From: a bacterium
GTDB lineage: Bacteria > Babelota > Babeliae > Babelales > CAIQNR01
Reading direction: 5' to 3'
DNA: 23,079 nucleotides
Assembly (NCBI GenBank): GCA_947502805.1
Contig: CANNBR010000007.1
Span: forward strand, 1 to 23,079
Below the pieces are notes generated by a model that ran no database searches, was not told the DNA's origin, and worked only from the letters and a program-made list of their open reading frames with translations. A program made the position numbers and the translations under genes. Positions 1 to 7,811 of the stretch are shown piece by piece. Positions within the stretch are counted from its first letter, which is position 1. Every line of letters starts with the position of its first letter.

Positions 1-1181
1 AACTCTATGCACAGTACTTGCATACCCAAGCACAACCCAAGATAGGGCTTATTATTAATGCGAGCCCAACGTGCAGCACAAATTTTTCCTTCTACTGCTC
101 GTGCGCCAAATCCACCAGGAACAACCACTCCATCACAGTCAGCAAGAAATCCCTCAACCGTTTCTTCGGTCACTTGTTCTGCATGGATCCATTTGATGAT
201 CACCTTTGTGCGAGCATAACGAGCTGCATGATTTAAAGACTCAACAACACTAATGTATGAATCGTGCAGTTCCACATATTTACCAACCAAGGCGATTGTT
301 ACTGTTTTTTCTACTGGAGCCTCTATGCGATTAATAAGCTCTTGCCATGTCGACCAATCAGGAGATTTTCCTTTTTCAGAAAGACCTAATTGCTTCATTA
401 CACAAGCTCCTAATCCTTCTTTTTCAAGAATTAAAGGAACCTTGTAGGCAATTTTTTCAGTTGAAAGAGGAAGAACATTTGAAGGGAGAATGCTTTCAGC
501 ATGCGCCAACTTTTCACACAATGAACGATTGATTTCATGATCAGCACGCGCAATAACCACATCAGGAACAATACCAATCGAGCGCAATGCACGTAATGAA
601 TGTTGTGATGGCTTTGTTTTTAATTCTTCGGTCACTTGTACATAGGGAAGCCAGGTAACATGAATAAAAAGGGTATTTTCTTTCCCAAGATCAAAACGCA
701 TTTCACGCAATGCTTCAAGAAACGGACCTTCTTCAACATCTCCCACTGTTCCACCAACTTCTACAATCAGAACATCACATTCCATTGTTTTTGCCGCATG
801 CTTGATAGCTAATTTTATTTCTTGCGTAATATGGGGAATAACTTGAATCGTTCTTCCTAAATACTCACCTTTACGCTCACGATCAATAACACGTGCATAA
901 ATTTGACCCGAGGTCACACTGCATGAACGCTGTAAATTAATGCCTAAAAAACGTTCGTAATGACCAAGATCGAGATCTGTTTCTGCTCCATCATTCGTCA
1001 CAAAAACCTCTCCATGCTGGTAGGGAGACATCGTTCCAGGATCAACATTTATGTAAGGATCAAGCTTTTGTATACCAATACGAATCCCATATTCTTGCAA
1101 AATTCTTCCCAAGGATGCTGCAACAACACCCTTACCAACAGAACTAATAACTCCACCCGTAACAAAGACATACTTGACCAT
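1..1181 (-). CDS. pyrG: CTP synthase, 5' part only (runs off the left edge)
   Basis: CTP synthase makes CTP from UTP, ATP and glutamine, the last step of de novo pyrimidine nucleotide synthesis. The minus strand reads without a stop from the ATG at 1181 to the window edge, giving 393 complete codons. The N-terminus MVKYVFVTGGVISSVGKG is the family's P-loop synthetase start, followed by KLDPYINVDPGTMSP and GAETDLDLGHYERF. Near the edge is the class I glutamine amidotransferase elbow PYLGLCLGMQ; its catalytic Cys is residue 384, close to Cys379 of E. coli. The family is about 540 residues, so roughly the last 150 lie outside the window. An AGGA-type ribosome site precedes the ATG. The gene diverges from the lipoproteins to its right. 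Identification is certain. Confidence 0.97.
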   Translation of the reverse strand, partial: MVKYVFVTGGVISSVGKGVVAASLGRILQEYGIRIGIQKLDPYINVDPGTMSPYQHGEVFVTNDGAETDLDLGHYERFLGINLQRSCSVTSGQIYARVIDRERKGEYLGRTIQVIPHITQEIKLAIKHAAKTMECDVLIVEVGGTVGDVEEGPFLEALREMRFDLGKENTLFIHVTWLPYVQVTEELKTKPSQHSLRALRSIGIVPDVVIARADHEINRSLCEKLAHAESILPSNVLPLSTEKIAYKVPLILEKEGLGACVMKQLGLSEKGKSPDWSTWQELINRIEAPVEKTVTIALVGKYVELHDSYISVVESLNHAARYARTKVIIKWIHAEQVTEETVEGFLADCDGVVVPGGFGARAVEGKICAARWARINNKPYLGLCLGMQVLCIE

Positions 1182-1237
1182 ATTTTTCCTAGAAACTCTG
1201 ATTTAGAAAGGATTTTCACGAAACATTAGAAGCGCGC

Positions 1238-1243
1238 TATAAT
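1238..1243 (+). promoter_or_regulatory. Candidate -10 box for the lipoprotein pair
   Basis: A perfect TATAAT lies in the pyrG/lipoprotein divergent gap, about 90 bases before the first lipoprotein. The -35 region at the proper distance (TTCACG, 1215-1220, 17-base spacer) matches the consensus poorly, so this is a moderate call. Confidence 0.4.
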
Positions 1244-1334
1244 TTTTAAATAAATCGTTATTGTAAAGCCCTTCTTGCTTTTTAACAATATTCACTCATA
1301 TGATTGGAAAAGTTTGTTAAAAAAAAGGATTCCT

Positions 1335-1565
1335 ATGAAACAACTTACCACCTTCATCATTTTCGCACTTACAGCCCTACCTGGTTGCGGCACCAAGGAA
1401 AAAAAAGATCAACCAAAAACAGAAACTCATGCTGCACCTGAATTAGAAAAAGTATTTCATTATATAGAAAATCCAAATGACACAATACTTCCTACAAAAA
1501 GTAAATCCAGAGATAGCGATTTAGATACAATAAATGAACCTGCAGAACCTGAAATTATCAAATAA
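1335..1565 (+). CDS. Small lipoprotein, function unknown
   Basis: This encodes 76 residues. The start is the ATG at 1335 because AAAGGAT sits just upstream; an upstream in-frame ATG at 1275 has no ribosome site and would spoil the signal peptide. The N-terminus MKQLTTFIIFALTALPGC is a lipoprotein signal with lipobox LPGC, so Cys18 should be lipidated and the protein anchored in a membrane. The mature part is short, charged and probably disordered (lysine-rich, then acidic with DSDLDTINEPAEPE), with no recognisable domain. It sits 68 bases before a second lipoprotein with a nearly identical leader (aaaggattc-NT-ATG) and similar signal-peptide design, suggesting a distant tandem pair. No function is assigned. 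Confidence 0.75.
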   Translation: MKQLTTFIIFALTALPGCGTKEKKDQPKTETHAAPELEKVFHYIENPNDTILPTKSKSRDSDLDTINEPAEPEIIK

Positions 1566-1566
1566 C

Positions 1567-1594
1567 TTGCAATGTATTCCATTTATTTTATACC
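1567..1594 (+). promoter_or_regulatory. Candidate promoter before the Cys-rich lipoprotein
   Basis: TTGCAA at 1567-1572 and TATACC at 1589-1594 are separated by 16 bases and lie about 40 bases before the second lipoprotein. The second lipoprotein may therefore be transcribed on its own as well as by read-through. The call rests on consensus match only. Confidence 0.35.
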
Positions 1595-1633
1595 ACTAAG
1601 ATTAGTTGTGTTTTAAAACAAGAAAGGATTCGT

Positions 1634-1888
1634 ATGAAAAAAATGACCCTTGCAGCTCTCTCAGTTGCAGCCCTCTTTGCCCTAGCAGGATGTACAAAGA
1701 AAAAAGATGCTCCTCTAAAACCAGAAACATCTGTGAAAAAAGATGACTGCTGTAAAAAGAAAGCAGTTTGCAAAATGGAAAAATGCGGAAACTGCCCAAA
1801 AAGACACAAGGGCAAAATGTGTGATACAAAAAAATCTACGAAGCATGCATACCTAGAACTTGAAGAAGCAGATGAAATTTTACTCTAA
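1634..1888 (+). CDS. Cysteine- and lysine-rich small lipoprotein
   Basis: This encodes 84 residues, preceded by AGAAAGGATTCGT. The signal peptide MKKMTLAALSVAALFALAGC ends in the canonical lipobox LAGC, so Cys20 should carry the lipid anchor. The mature chain begins TKKKDAPLKPE and then has a compact Cys cluster between residues 38 and 60: a CC pair, CKMEKCGNC and KGKMC, six cysteines besides the anchor. All are embedded in lysines. The tail HAYLELEEADEILL is acidic. The spacing could support disulfides or metal binding, but matches no finger or ferredoxin motif I know. It is followed by a strong terminator. The shadow frames on the opposite strand have no ribosome sites. Lipoprotein is secure; function is unknown. 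Confidence 0.8.
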   Translation: MKKMTLAALSVAALFALAGCTKKKDAPLKPETSVKKDDCCKKKAVCKMEKCGNCPKRHKGKMCDTKKSTKHAYLELEEADEILL

Positions 1889-1910
1889 ATCATCAAGTAA
1901 CTAAAACAAC

Positions 1911-1942
1911 ATAAGGGGGAAGTTCGCTTTCCCCTTATTATT
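1911..1942 (+). terminator. Intrinsic terminator with UUCG tetraloop
   Basis: A 12-base-pair stem (one G-T pair) pairs ATAAGGGGGAAG with CTTTCCCCTTAT around a TTCG loop, followed by a T-rich tail. It lies 22 bases past the Cys-rich lipoprotein stop. The stem is nearly symmetric, so it may also stop transcription from the cmk side. Confidence 0.85.
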
Positions 1943-1974
1943 TAACCCCATCGACCTCCTTTTTTTATTCTTCC

Positions 1975-2045
1975 ACAGACATTGGTCTGCAGAGGGCACA
2001 CCTGCGTCTTGCACAAAAGATAAAAAGAAAGAGGAATATGCTGCG
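1975..2045 (+). repeat. Copy of a dispersed intergenic repeat
   Basis: The stretch around 1988-2012 contains GGGCACACCTGCGTCTTG followed by an A-rich run. The same pattern, with two differences inside GGGCACACCTACATCTTG and a similar A-rich tail, occurs on the minus strand at about 7390-7416. The two copies are therefore related, and both lie just beyond gene ends. No coding capacity is evident. Confidence 0.5.
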
Positions 2046-2065
2046 ACCAGCATACCAACACCTTC

Positions 2066-2749
2066 TTAACAGCAGGGGGTCATAACATATGACAAAAACG
2101 TCTGTACTGTTCCATCAAGGGTAAGCTGACTATTATCAATCTCAATACCACCTTCAGCAACTGCCAGTGGAGAAATTTTCCTACTCATGTCTTTTACATC
2201 ACGATCAGATATCAGTTCTTGCGCTTCTTCTAAGGTAAAAAGATTGCCACGAGCCAGTTGATCTTTTTGCCAACGAGCTGCCCGAATGGGTAAAGAAGCG
2301 GTCAAGTAAAATTTAAAATTTGCCTGTGGGAATACCAAAGACCCCACATCACGACCATCGATGACTAAATTATATTTTTTTGCTAAAGCCCTTTGCTGTT
2401 CAACCATTGCTTCTCGAACAAGCTTTTGCGGACTAATAATGACAACATAGCGATCAACGGAAGAATCTTTTAGAAATCGAGTAATCTCTGTTCCTCTATA
2501 TGAAACACAAACATCTTTTTGTACATCATACGTATATGAAAAAAAATCAGGGCGCACGCATTCAGCAATATCTTCTTGCTTCACATTTTCCAATGTACTT
2601 TCTGAATAACCACGAGTGGTTACCAATAAATATGCAAGCGAACGATAAAGAAAGCCGGTATTCAAATGGTAAAATCCTAGTTTTTTTGCAATAAGTGCCG
2701 CCACTGTTGATTTACCACTCGCTGTTGGCCCATCAATCGTAATAATCAT
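2066..2749 (-). CDS. cmk: Cytidylate kinase
   Basis: Cytidylate kinase phosphorylates CMP and dCMP to the diphosphates using ATP, recycling pyrimidine nucleotides from RNA and lipid turnover. The 227-residue product has the usual bacterial length. It starts MIITIDGPTASGKSTVAA, with the P-loop at residues 7-15, then LGFYHLNTGFLYRSLA for the CMP site, VIDGRDVGSLVFP, and the lid-type segment RDVKDMSRKISPLAVA. The family often has D-A where this protein has EGG before IEID, a minor variation. The start codon overlaps the recJ stop in an ATGA, so the two are translationally coupled. It is the last gene of a three-gene minus-strand operon and the functional partner of pyrG nearby. Identification is secure. 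Confidence 0.96.
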   Translation of the reverse strand: MIITIDGPTASGKSTVAALIAKKLGFYHLNTGFLYRSLAYLLVTTRGYSESTLENVKQEDIAECVRPDFFSYTYDVQKDVCVSYRGTEITRFLKDSSVDRYVVIISPQKLVREAMVEQQRALAKKYNLVIDGRDVGSLVFPQANFKFYLTASLPIRAARWQKDQLARGNLFTLEEAQELISDRDVKDMSRKISPLAVAEGGIEIDNSQLTLDGTVQTFLSYVMTPCC

Positions 2750-4497
2750 ACGTATTCTTTCTTGCTTAAAGTCGCAATATCAAGCCCTAAAAGTTCTACA
2801 CTCGAACGGCCTTGCCATTCATTTTCTGTTACTTGTACTGCCACATCAAATGGTCTATCTCCATGAGCCTGAAGCGCTTCATAGATATCTGGCCTGTTAA
2901 AAAAAATGACTGGCTTAATAACCCCTTCAGAAAATAATAAACATTTTACATGCTCATCTTTTAAAAGCTGCGCAGGTTGCGCAAGGGTCACATTTTTTAA
3001 ATGGAACAAAGGTTGAGAATTTTGAGCACCAAATGGTTCAAAGAGCTCCATATCCTGAATTAATTTTTTACTAACTTCCGGTAATGTAATTTCTGCATCA
3101 CACTTAATTTTTTGTTTCAAATCTTCTGGCGTTAGTCGAGCAGCAACATATGCTTCTAATCCCTCTTTAAGTGCTGGCAACTTTTCTTGATCAAGAGAAA
3201 GGCCAGCCGCCATTGCATGTCCACCAAATTGATCAAGTAAATGTGAATGGGCTTGCAAAGCTTCAAACATATTCAACCCTTCAACTGAACGGCATGAACC
3301 TTTTGCTTTTCCTTTATCGGTCAAATGAAATAAAAGAACCGGCCTGCCATAGGCACCAACAATACGCGAAGCAACAAGGCCAATAACCCCTGGCGCCCAG
3401 TTTTTGCCTCCGGCCATCAACACCATCTCTTTTGAAACATCAATCGTTCCTTGGGCAATGCAACCTTGTACATCTTCAAAAATAGAACGTTCAATCAATT
3501 TGCGGGCTTCATTAAGTTCAAGCAAAATTTTACCCACCGCTTCTGTTTCCTTAAGATCAGAACCTAATAAAAACTTAACCCCCTGGCGCGCATCTTCTAA
3601 ACGACCAAGCGCATTGATCTGAGGAGTAATTCTAAAACCAATATCAGTTGCAGAAAGTTTTGCCTTGGTAATTTTTGCATTTGATTTTAAAACAGAAAGA
3701 GACAACGTATTTTTTTCATAAATCCATCGTAACCCATGACGAACCCAAAAACGATTTTCACCAAGCAAAGGAACTACGTCAGCAATAGTGCCAAGCAACA
3801 ATAGTTCATATGCTTTTTCAGGAAGAGGTAATCCCTTTTTTTCATACAGCAATGCTAAAATTTTAAAAGAAACTCCAACTCCTGCAAAATCTTTAAAAGG
3901 ATACATGCAATCTGATTGATGCGGATTAACAAGAGCAAATGCTTCAGGAAGATGGTCATGCGGGCGATGGTGATCGGTAATAATAAGATCTATTCCGCGA
4001 TCTTTAGCGGCAAGCGCTTGCTCAAAAGCAGTCGTTCCGTTATCAACCGTAATAATAACTTTGTACCCGTTATCAGCTGCTCTATGTACCACTTTTGTCG
4101 AAAGGCCATACCCTTCTTTTGCTCGATGTGGAAGGTAAAAATTAACCTGAGCTCCAAGCGGAAGAAGGCAAGCCATCATAAGTGATGATGAAGTAATTCC
4201 ATCAACATCATAGTCACCAAAAATAAGAATTTTTTCCTGATGATCAATGGCATATAAAATACGAGCAACCGCTTTTTCTGCATCTTTTAACAATGAAGGC
4301 GACGCAACATCTTTTTCCAGAGAACTAAATAAATAACTAGTAATCGCATCATCAGTTGTATAACCACGAGCTAACAACGTTTGAGCAAGAGGTATTGCAA
4401 TATTGTATTTTGCTGCAACAGCAAGGACAGATCCTCTTGCAACTAATGCTGGATCAGGTTTTTTCCAAAGATATTTAAGACCTTGTATTGACTGCAT
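2746..4497 (-). CDS. recJ: Single-stranded-DNA-specific exonuclease RecJ
   Basis: RecJ degrades single-stranded DNA 5' to 3' in recombination, mismatch and excision repair. The 583-residue protein matches the family length (about 560-580). The DHH phosphoesterase core shows IFGDYDVDGITSS (residues 92-104; metal-binding Asp95, Asp97, Asp99), VDNGTTAFEQA near 151, and the signature LIITDHHRPHD with DHH at 175-177. The DHHA1 motif QFGGHAMAAGLSL lies near residue 425, and a C-terminal OB-like domain with WQGRSSVELLGLDI ends the protein. The stop overlaps the cmk start, and the ATG lies six bases after the stop of the DJ-1-like gene, so it is mid-operon. No key motif is missing. Confidence 0.96.
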   Translation of the reverse strand: MQSIQGLKYLWKKPDPALVARGSVLAVAAKYNIAIPLAQTLLARGYTTDDAITSYLFSSLEKDVASPSLLKDAEKAVARILYAIDHQEKILIFGDYDVDGITSSSLMMACLLPLGAQVNFYLPHRAKEGYGLSTKVVHRAADNGYKVIITVDNGTTAFEQALAAKDRGIDLIITDHHRPHDHLPEAFALVNPHQSDCMYPFKDFAGVGVSFKILALLYEKKGLPLPEKAYELLLLGTIADVVPLLGENRFWVRHGLRWIYEKNTLSLSVLKSNAKITKAKLSATDIGFRITPQINALGRLEDARQGVKFLLGSDLKETEAVGKILLELNEARKLIERSIFEDVQGCIAQGTIDVSKEMVLMAGGKNWAPGVIGLVASRIVGAYGRPVLLFHLTDKGKAKGSCRSVEGLNMFEALQAHSHLLDQFGGHAMAAGLSLDQEKLPALKEGLEAYVAARLTPEDLKQKIKCDAEITLPEVSKKLIQDMELFEPFGAQNSQPLFHLKNVTLAQPAQLLKDEHVKCLLFSEGVIKPVIFFNRPDIYEALQAHGDRPFDVAVQVTENEWQGRSSVELLGLDIATLSKKEYV

Positions 4498-4503
4498 AAA
4501 AAC

Positions 4504-5025
4504 TCACAGAACTGTTAGAATGGCATGTCCAAATGCTGCAGCAGCTAAGGGACCATTTGCGGTAACTACTTTTCCATCCACTACCACTGGTTCATGAAAA
4601 AACGTAACATTACCGGCATCAAAAATTTCTTGCGTGCCCCCATCATCATCCCAACAGGTTGCTTTTTTACCACGCAATACTTGCGCTTGAGCAAGAATAC
4701 GAGGAGAAATACAAATAGCGCCGTACGCTTTTCCTAACGCAAAGGCTTCATTAAGAATTCGATACATTACCGGAGTATCTAAATATTTATTTTTTACCGC
4801 TCCACGCCCACCAATCAGAAAAATGCCATCATATTGAGACGGCTGTAGTGCATCAAGAGCAACATCAACCTGTACCATTGAGCCATCATGAGCAACTGCT
4901 AGACCAAGTTTATCACTTGCCGTTGTCACATTAACACCAGCTTTAAGCAGAACTTTGTGCGTTTCGTTATATTCTTCTTGTTGATAACCTTTACTGGCAA
5001 CAACTAAGACTACTTTTTTTGTCAT
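4504..5025 (-). CDS. DJ-1/PfpI/YajL family protein
   Basis: This is a member of the DJ-1/PfpI superfamily, small cytosolic proteins reported as glyoxalases, deglycases, chaperones or proteases; the exact activity cannot be told from sequence. The protein has 173 residues from the ATG at 5025. I chose this over the ATG at 5031 because AAGGAA directly abuts the upstream ATG but is six bases from the downstream one. Visible features are the strand VVLVVASKGYQQEE with the conserved acid (Glu17 or Glu18), YDGIFLIGGRGA, and the nucleophile elbow GAICISPRILAQA with Cys105, as in YajL/DJ-1 (not the C-H of PfpI). The end VVVDGKVVTANGPLAAAAFG is typical. First gene of an operon with recJ and cmk. Confidence 0.88.
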   Translation of the reverse strand: MTKKVVLVVASKGYQQEEYNETHKVLLKAGVNVTTASDKLGLAVAHDGSMVQVDVALDALQPSQYDGIFLIGGRGAVKNKYLDTPVMYRILNEAFALGKAYGAICISPRILAQAQVLRGKKATCWDDDGGTQEIFDAGNVTFFHEPVVVDGKVVTANGPLAAAAFGHAILTVL

Positions 5026-5063
5026 ACCCATTTCCTTTTACCCCCATGTATCAATGTTTTGCC

Positions 5064-5092
5064 AGAGTAACACCTGTATAAAATACGGTCAA
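5064..5092 (-). promoter_or_regulatory. Promoter of the DJ-1/recJ/cmk operon
   Basis: Reading the minus strand, TTGACC (5092-5087), a 17-base spacer and TACTCT (5069-5064) form a good sigma-70-type promoter about 40 bases before the first gene. The tRNA-Thr promoter has the same form (TTGACT-17-TACTCT). Confidence 0.65.
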
Positions 5093-5116
5093 ATAGCATA
5101 CTTTATCCCGATATAC

Positions 5117-5146
5117 TTGCACAAAAAAGAACCATTTGCCTATATG
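5117..5146 (+). promoter_or_regulatory. Candidate promoter of the 727-residue exported protein
   Basis: TTGCAC (5117-5122), an 18-base spacer and TATATG (5141-5146) lie about 40 bases before the start codon. The match is moderate. Confidence 0.4.
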
Positions 5147-5184
5147 TAAACAGTATTTGAAAAATATTCTCAAAGGAGCTTATC

Positions 5185-7368
5185 ATGCGCAATCTGTCTA
5201 CGTTACTTCTTAGTTGTGCCGTTATTTTTAATCTTTTATTGTGTAATGCAACTTCTCTTCAGACCGAACAACAAATGCAAACTTCTCTCATTGCTTCACT
5301 TGCAACAGAAAGTAACAATCAAGCTCTTGCTCTTACTCCCGCTTCTCGTACTATTCTACATCTCTTTTACATAACCCAGCACCTTGAACCCGCGCTTATT
5401 TTTATAAAAAAAACAATTACTCAATCAAAAAAAACAGAGCGAGAATGCGCGCAGAATGTCATTTCTTTTTTTTCAGAAAAATCGATCTTAAAAAGTGAAA
5501 AAATTAAAAACGTATTTGCCCAGATAACCAAAACACATTCCCTTTCTCCGTTATTCCTGATGTGGGAAAACATAAAACAGTTCCGTTATGGTATTAATTC
5601 GGAAGAAAAATCTATTCTTTTGGATTTTTCAAAAATTTTCCTTATTACCTATCAATCACTTCTTTCCACACTTACTAATAAACTTCCAGCAACAATTCCT
5701 TATATTTCACCCGAAGATCTCGACTCTTTAGACCACATTGAAGAAGTTTTTGAAGCAATGGAAAAATGCTCACTTTTTTATTTTTTAAAATCACCTTCAA
5801 TTCCATTAAATACCCCACTCATTTGTCAAAATTTTTGTATTAACGAATTTTGTGCAAGTTTTGCACTCCGCTATTATTTAAATAAACGACTTGAAACCAC
5901 CTTTTCATCATTCACTTCTTTTCACCAAAAAAACGCTTCTCTCTTCACTCAGGGAATTGAATATCTCGGTTTTAAAAAAGAAGACATCATTTTTAATGAT
6001 CAAGTAATTACTGGATACTTTGACCTCCTCCTACAAGAAAAACGGCTTGACCCTCTCATACAACTCATTGGACAATTCCAAAGTTTTGACTTTATAAAAA
6101 GCCCCCTTTTTATAAAAGAATTCTTACTACTTCTTTGCATCACCTATAAAGATCTCATCTTTGAAAATAAAGCTGCCATTCACACCACAAAAACAATCGC
6201 AGAACTACGCGAACTTTCACTTGAAGAACTTTTATACGTTATCGATACCATTAATGAAAAATATGGTGAAAATCCTCCTTTAAAAAAAAGAATCCCACAA
6301 AATATCTCCTCTATTAGCGCACTTATTGAAGATCAATATGCAGTCTCTCCTGATGCATTTACCAATTTAGTTTTTCATCGCTATTACTATATTAAAAGAC
6401 TTGAAGACGTCGTAAAAACTCTTTTAAAACTTACGGCGCACAACCGAATGGACCAATTATTCTTTACCAAAACAAATCTCTTACTCAAACCTCTTGCTAT
6501 GGTGTGGGAAGATTTTATTGCCTATAAAGATGTCTGCGATCAACAACTCATTAACGATTTTACAAAAGAAATTTTTGTTCTTTCTCAAACAATTTCACAC
6601 ACAACTTTAACGCATCACTCTGCTCAAGTGCTCCAAACATTTTTATCTACAAAAAACTCACTTTACTTACCATCACTTTTAAGAGAACCATCAGACCTCA
6701 TTAATGACTTTAAGCCCTCTATTGGTATCAATAAAGTCATCTCACGTTTTTATGTTATAAAGCGGCTTGAACCTATTCTGGCAAAAGTCCATTCTCTCTA
6801 TGAAAATAATCTTTTATACCTTGATTGCGTACATACAACAACAGGGAGCGACCCCTGCTTGCACTATCTAAACAGCACCAAAGAACCCATTAAAGGAATG
6901 ATTCATAAAATTTATAAAACACAATCATTTAAACCAGTTTTTTCCTTATGGAATGGAATAAGCCGCTATAAATACATTCAGAATGAAGAACTTTGCAGTG
7001 AATTTGCACGTTTTATTACCCATCTTATTCACAGCACCACAACCTATCTTGTAGAAACTCGCTCTAAAGAATTTTTTATCGAAGGAAAAGGACTTTTCCA
7101 CTTAGACCAACTGCATGATATGCCCTTAGAAGATATTCTTAACCTGCTTGATCTTCTTATTGAAGAGCTTCCTATTTTTCTTAAAGAAAATGAAATTGGA
7201 TCTACTCTGCCTTGGAAGGATTGGGTTAAAAAATACTGGTTAATTGCTCCATTACGAGCTGCTATTTTTGGTATTAGTATCTATATGACATACAAAGGAA
7301 TTTTGGCAAAACCGGATCATCATCCGGCACAAGAACATTCGATTATTCCGAAAGCGGACACTCTTTAA
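5185..7368 (+). CDS. Large exported protein with four internal repeats, unknown function
   Basis: This encodes 727 residues after a good ribosome site (AAAGGAGC, then ATG). The N-terminus MRNLSTLLLSCAVIFNLLLC is a signal peptide; LLLC is a poor lipobox, so ordinary secretion is likelier than lipidation. The body is helical and contains four diverged copies of one unit. The first landmark is an aromatic-rich helix ending in K/H-R/H-L-E: FYITQHLEP at 61-69, YYLNKRLET at 230-238, YYYIKRLED at 400-408, FYVIKRLEP at 522-530. About 34-60 residues later comes a second helix: PLFLMW (122-127), PLIQLI (290-295), PLAMVW (436-441), PVFSLW (584-589). Units also carry an L/P-E-D-I/L helix such as MPLEDILNLLDLL. 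A hydrophobic segment near the C-terminus (about 687-708) could be a membrane anchor. I recognise no family. Confidence 0.9.
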   Translation: MRNLSTLLLSCAVIFNLLLCNATSLQTEQQMQTSLIASLATESNNQALALTPASRTILHLFYITQHLEPALIFIKKTITQSKKTERECAQNVISFFSEKSILKSEKIKNVFAQITKTHSLSPLFLMWENIKQFRYGINSEEKSILLDFSKIFLITYQSLLSTLTNKLPATIPYISPEDLDSLDHIEEVFEAMEKCSLFYFLKSPSIPLNTPLICQNFCINEFCASFALRYYLNKRLETTFSSFTSFHQKNASLFTQGIEYLGFKKEDIIFNDQVITGYFDLLLQEKRLDPLIQLIGQFQSFDFIKSPLFIKEFLLLLCITYKDLIFENKAAIHTTKTIAELRELSLEELLYVIDTINEKYGENPPLKKRIPQNISSISALIEDQYAVSPDAFTNLVFHRYYYIKRLEDVVKTLLKLTAHNRMDQLFFTKTNLLLKPLAMVWEDFIAYKDVCDQQLINDFTKEIFVLSQTISHTTLTHHSAQVLQTFLSTKNSLYLPSLLREPSDLINDFKPSIGINKVISRFYVIKRLEPILAKVHSLYENNLLYLDCVHTTTGSDPCLHYLNSTKEPIKGMIHKIYKTQSFKPVFSLWNGISRYKYIQNEELCSEFARFITHLIHSTTTYLVETRSKEFFIEGKGLFHLDQLHDMPLEDILNLLDLLIEELPIFLKENEIGSTLPWKDWVKKYWLIAPLRAAIFGISIYMTYKGILAKPDHHPAQEHSIIPKADTL

Positions 7369-7395
7369 ATTTGACCTTTTTTCTTATTATTTAGC

Positions 7396-7492
7396 TCAAG
7401 ATGTAGGTGTGCCCTGTACGGGTAGGCATGTTTGCGCAAGAACCTTTATTCTTTCAATATCTTAGCTTTCTGTTGCCCTATGCGGGCAGGCA
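7396..7492 (-). repeat. Left arm of an inverted repeat (two repeat units)
   Basis: Read on the minus strand, this arm matches the right arm near 7812-7901. The best core is AATAAAG-R-TTCTTGCGCAA followed by ACATGCC. Unit L1 covers 7492-7429; unit L2 runs from 7428 to about 7395 and diverges into the segment shared with 1988-2012. Each unit begins with a short GC hairpin (for example GCCC-GCATA-GGGC). No gene is present. Confidence 0.7.
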
Positions 7493-7520
7493 TTTAGGAT
7501 GTGCTTGTACACACCCTAAA
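7493..7520. repeat. Hairpin at the left border of the island
   Basis: TTAGGaTGTG and CACAcCCTAA pair around a six-base loop, forming a near-perfect stem with one mismatch just inside the left repeat arm. It could be a transcript stop or a border structure of the element. Confidence 0.5.
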
Positions 7521-7555
7521 AACCCGTGCAAAAACCTGCAGTTTTAAAGCTAACG

Positions 7556-7735
7556 ACCTGCGGCTCTAACACTCGCCTATCGGCTTCGGTTGACCCGAAA
7601 AGGTCTAGTGTGGAATTTTTCCTTATTAGGAGCCCACGAAGACCATCGCCCAAGGGGCGTGGTTAGAGAACCCAAGCCCCCGATAAAAGCATCGAAGGTG
7701 GTGGTTTGGGGCCGACCAGCGATCGAACCGCAGGT
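7556..7735. ncRNA. Candidate structured RNA inside the inverted repeat
   Basis: This GC-rich block holds nested long-range complementarities by eye. ACCTGCGG (7556-7563) pairs with CCGCAGGT (7728-7735) as a closing stem. The next bases, CTCTAAC (7564-7570), pair with GTTAGAG (7662-7668). CCCAAGCC (7671-7678) pairs with GGTTTGGG (7703-7710) with one G-T, enclosing CGAT/ATCG (7681-7684/7691-7694). Small hairpins GACC/GGTC (7592-7595/7602-7605) and CGCCC/GGGCG (7647-7651/7655-7659) lie within the second stem. This nested order is what a folded RNA with a multibranch closing stem would show. Reading frames cross it on both strands but have no ribosome site. I found no match to RNase P RNA, tmRNA, 5S, 6S or SRP RNA landmarks. 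Strand is undecided and a DNA-level role is possible. Confidence 0.45.
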
Positions 7736-7811
7736 TTGTGCCCTAGAATCCATCCCCCTACGCATAAAGCTACGGAGGACAAGAGAAGGGATAGGCAAGT
7801 ATCCCGTTTGG

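Noticed and set aside
960..1229. Plus-strand frame opposite pyrG, and other frames of 60-90 codons opposite recJ, cmk, gyrB, glmS and lysS
   Set aside because: They are shadows of confidently identified genes on the other strand, with no ribosome sites and no protein-like features.
1588..1829. Minus-strand 75-codon frames opposite the Cys-rich lipoprotein
   Set aside because: The plus-strand lipoprotein has a ribosome site, a perfect lipobox and a terminator. The opposite frames only reflect its Lys codons read as Phe and Leu.
7715..7784. tRNA-like look on the minus strand (TCCTCCGTAGC start, GGTTCGATC)
   Set aside because: The acceptor halves do not pair, the T-loop is out of register with its stem, and no anticodon stem forms. 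I could not build a cloverleaf, so it is not called a tRNA or tRNA pseudogene.
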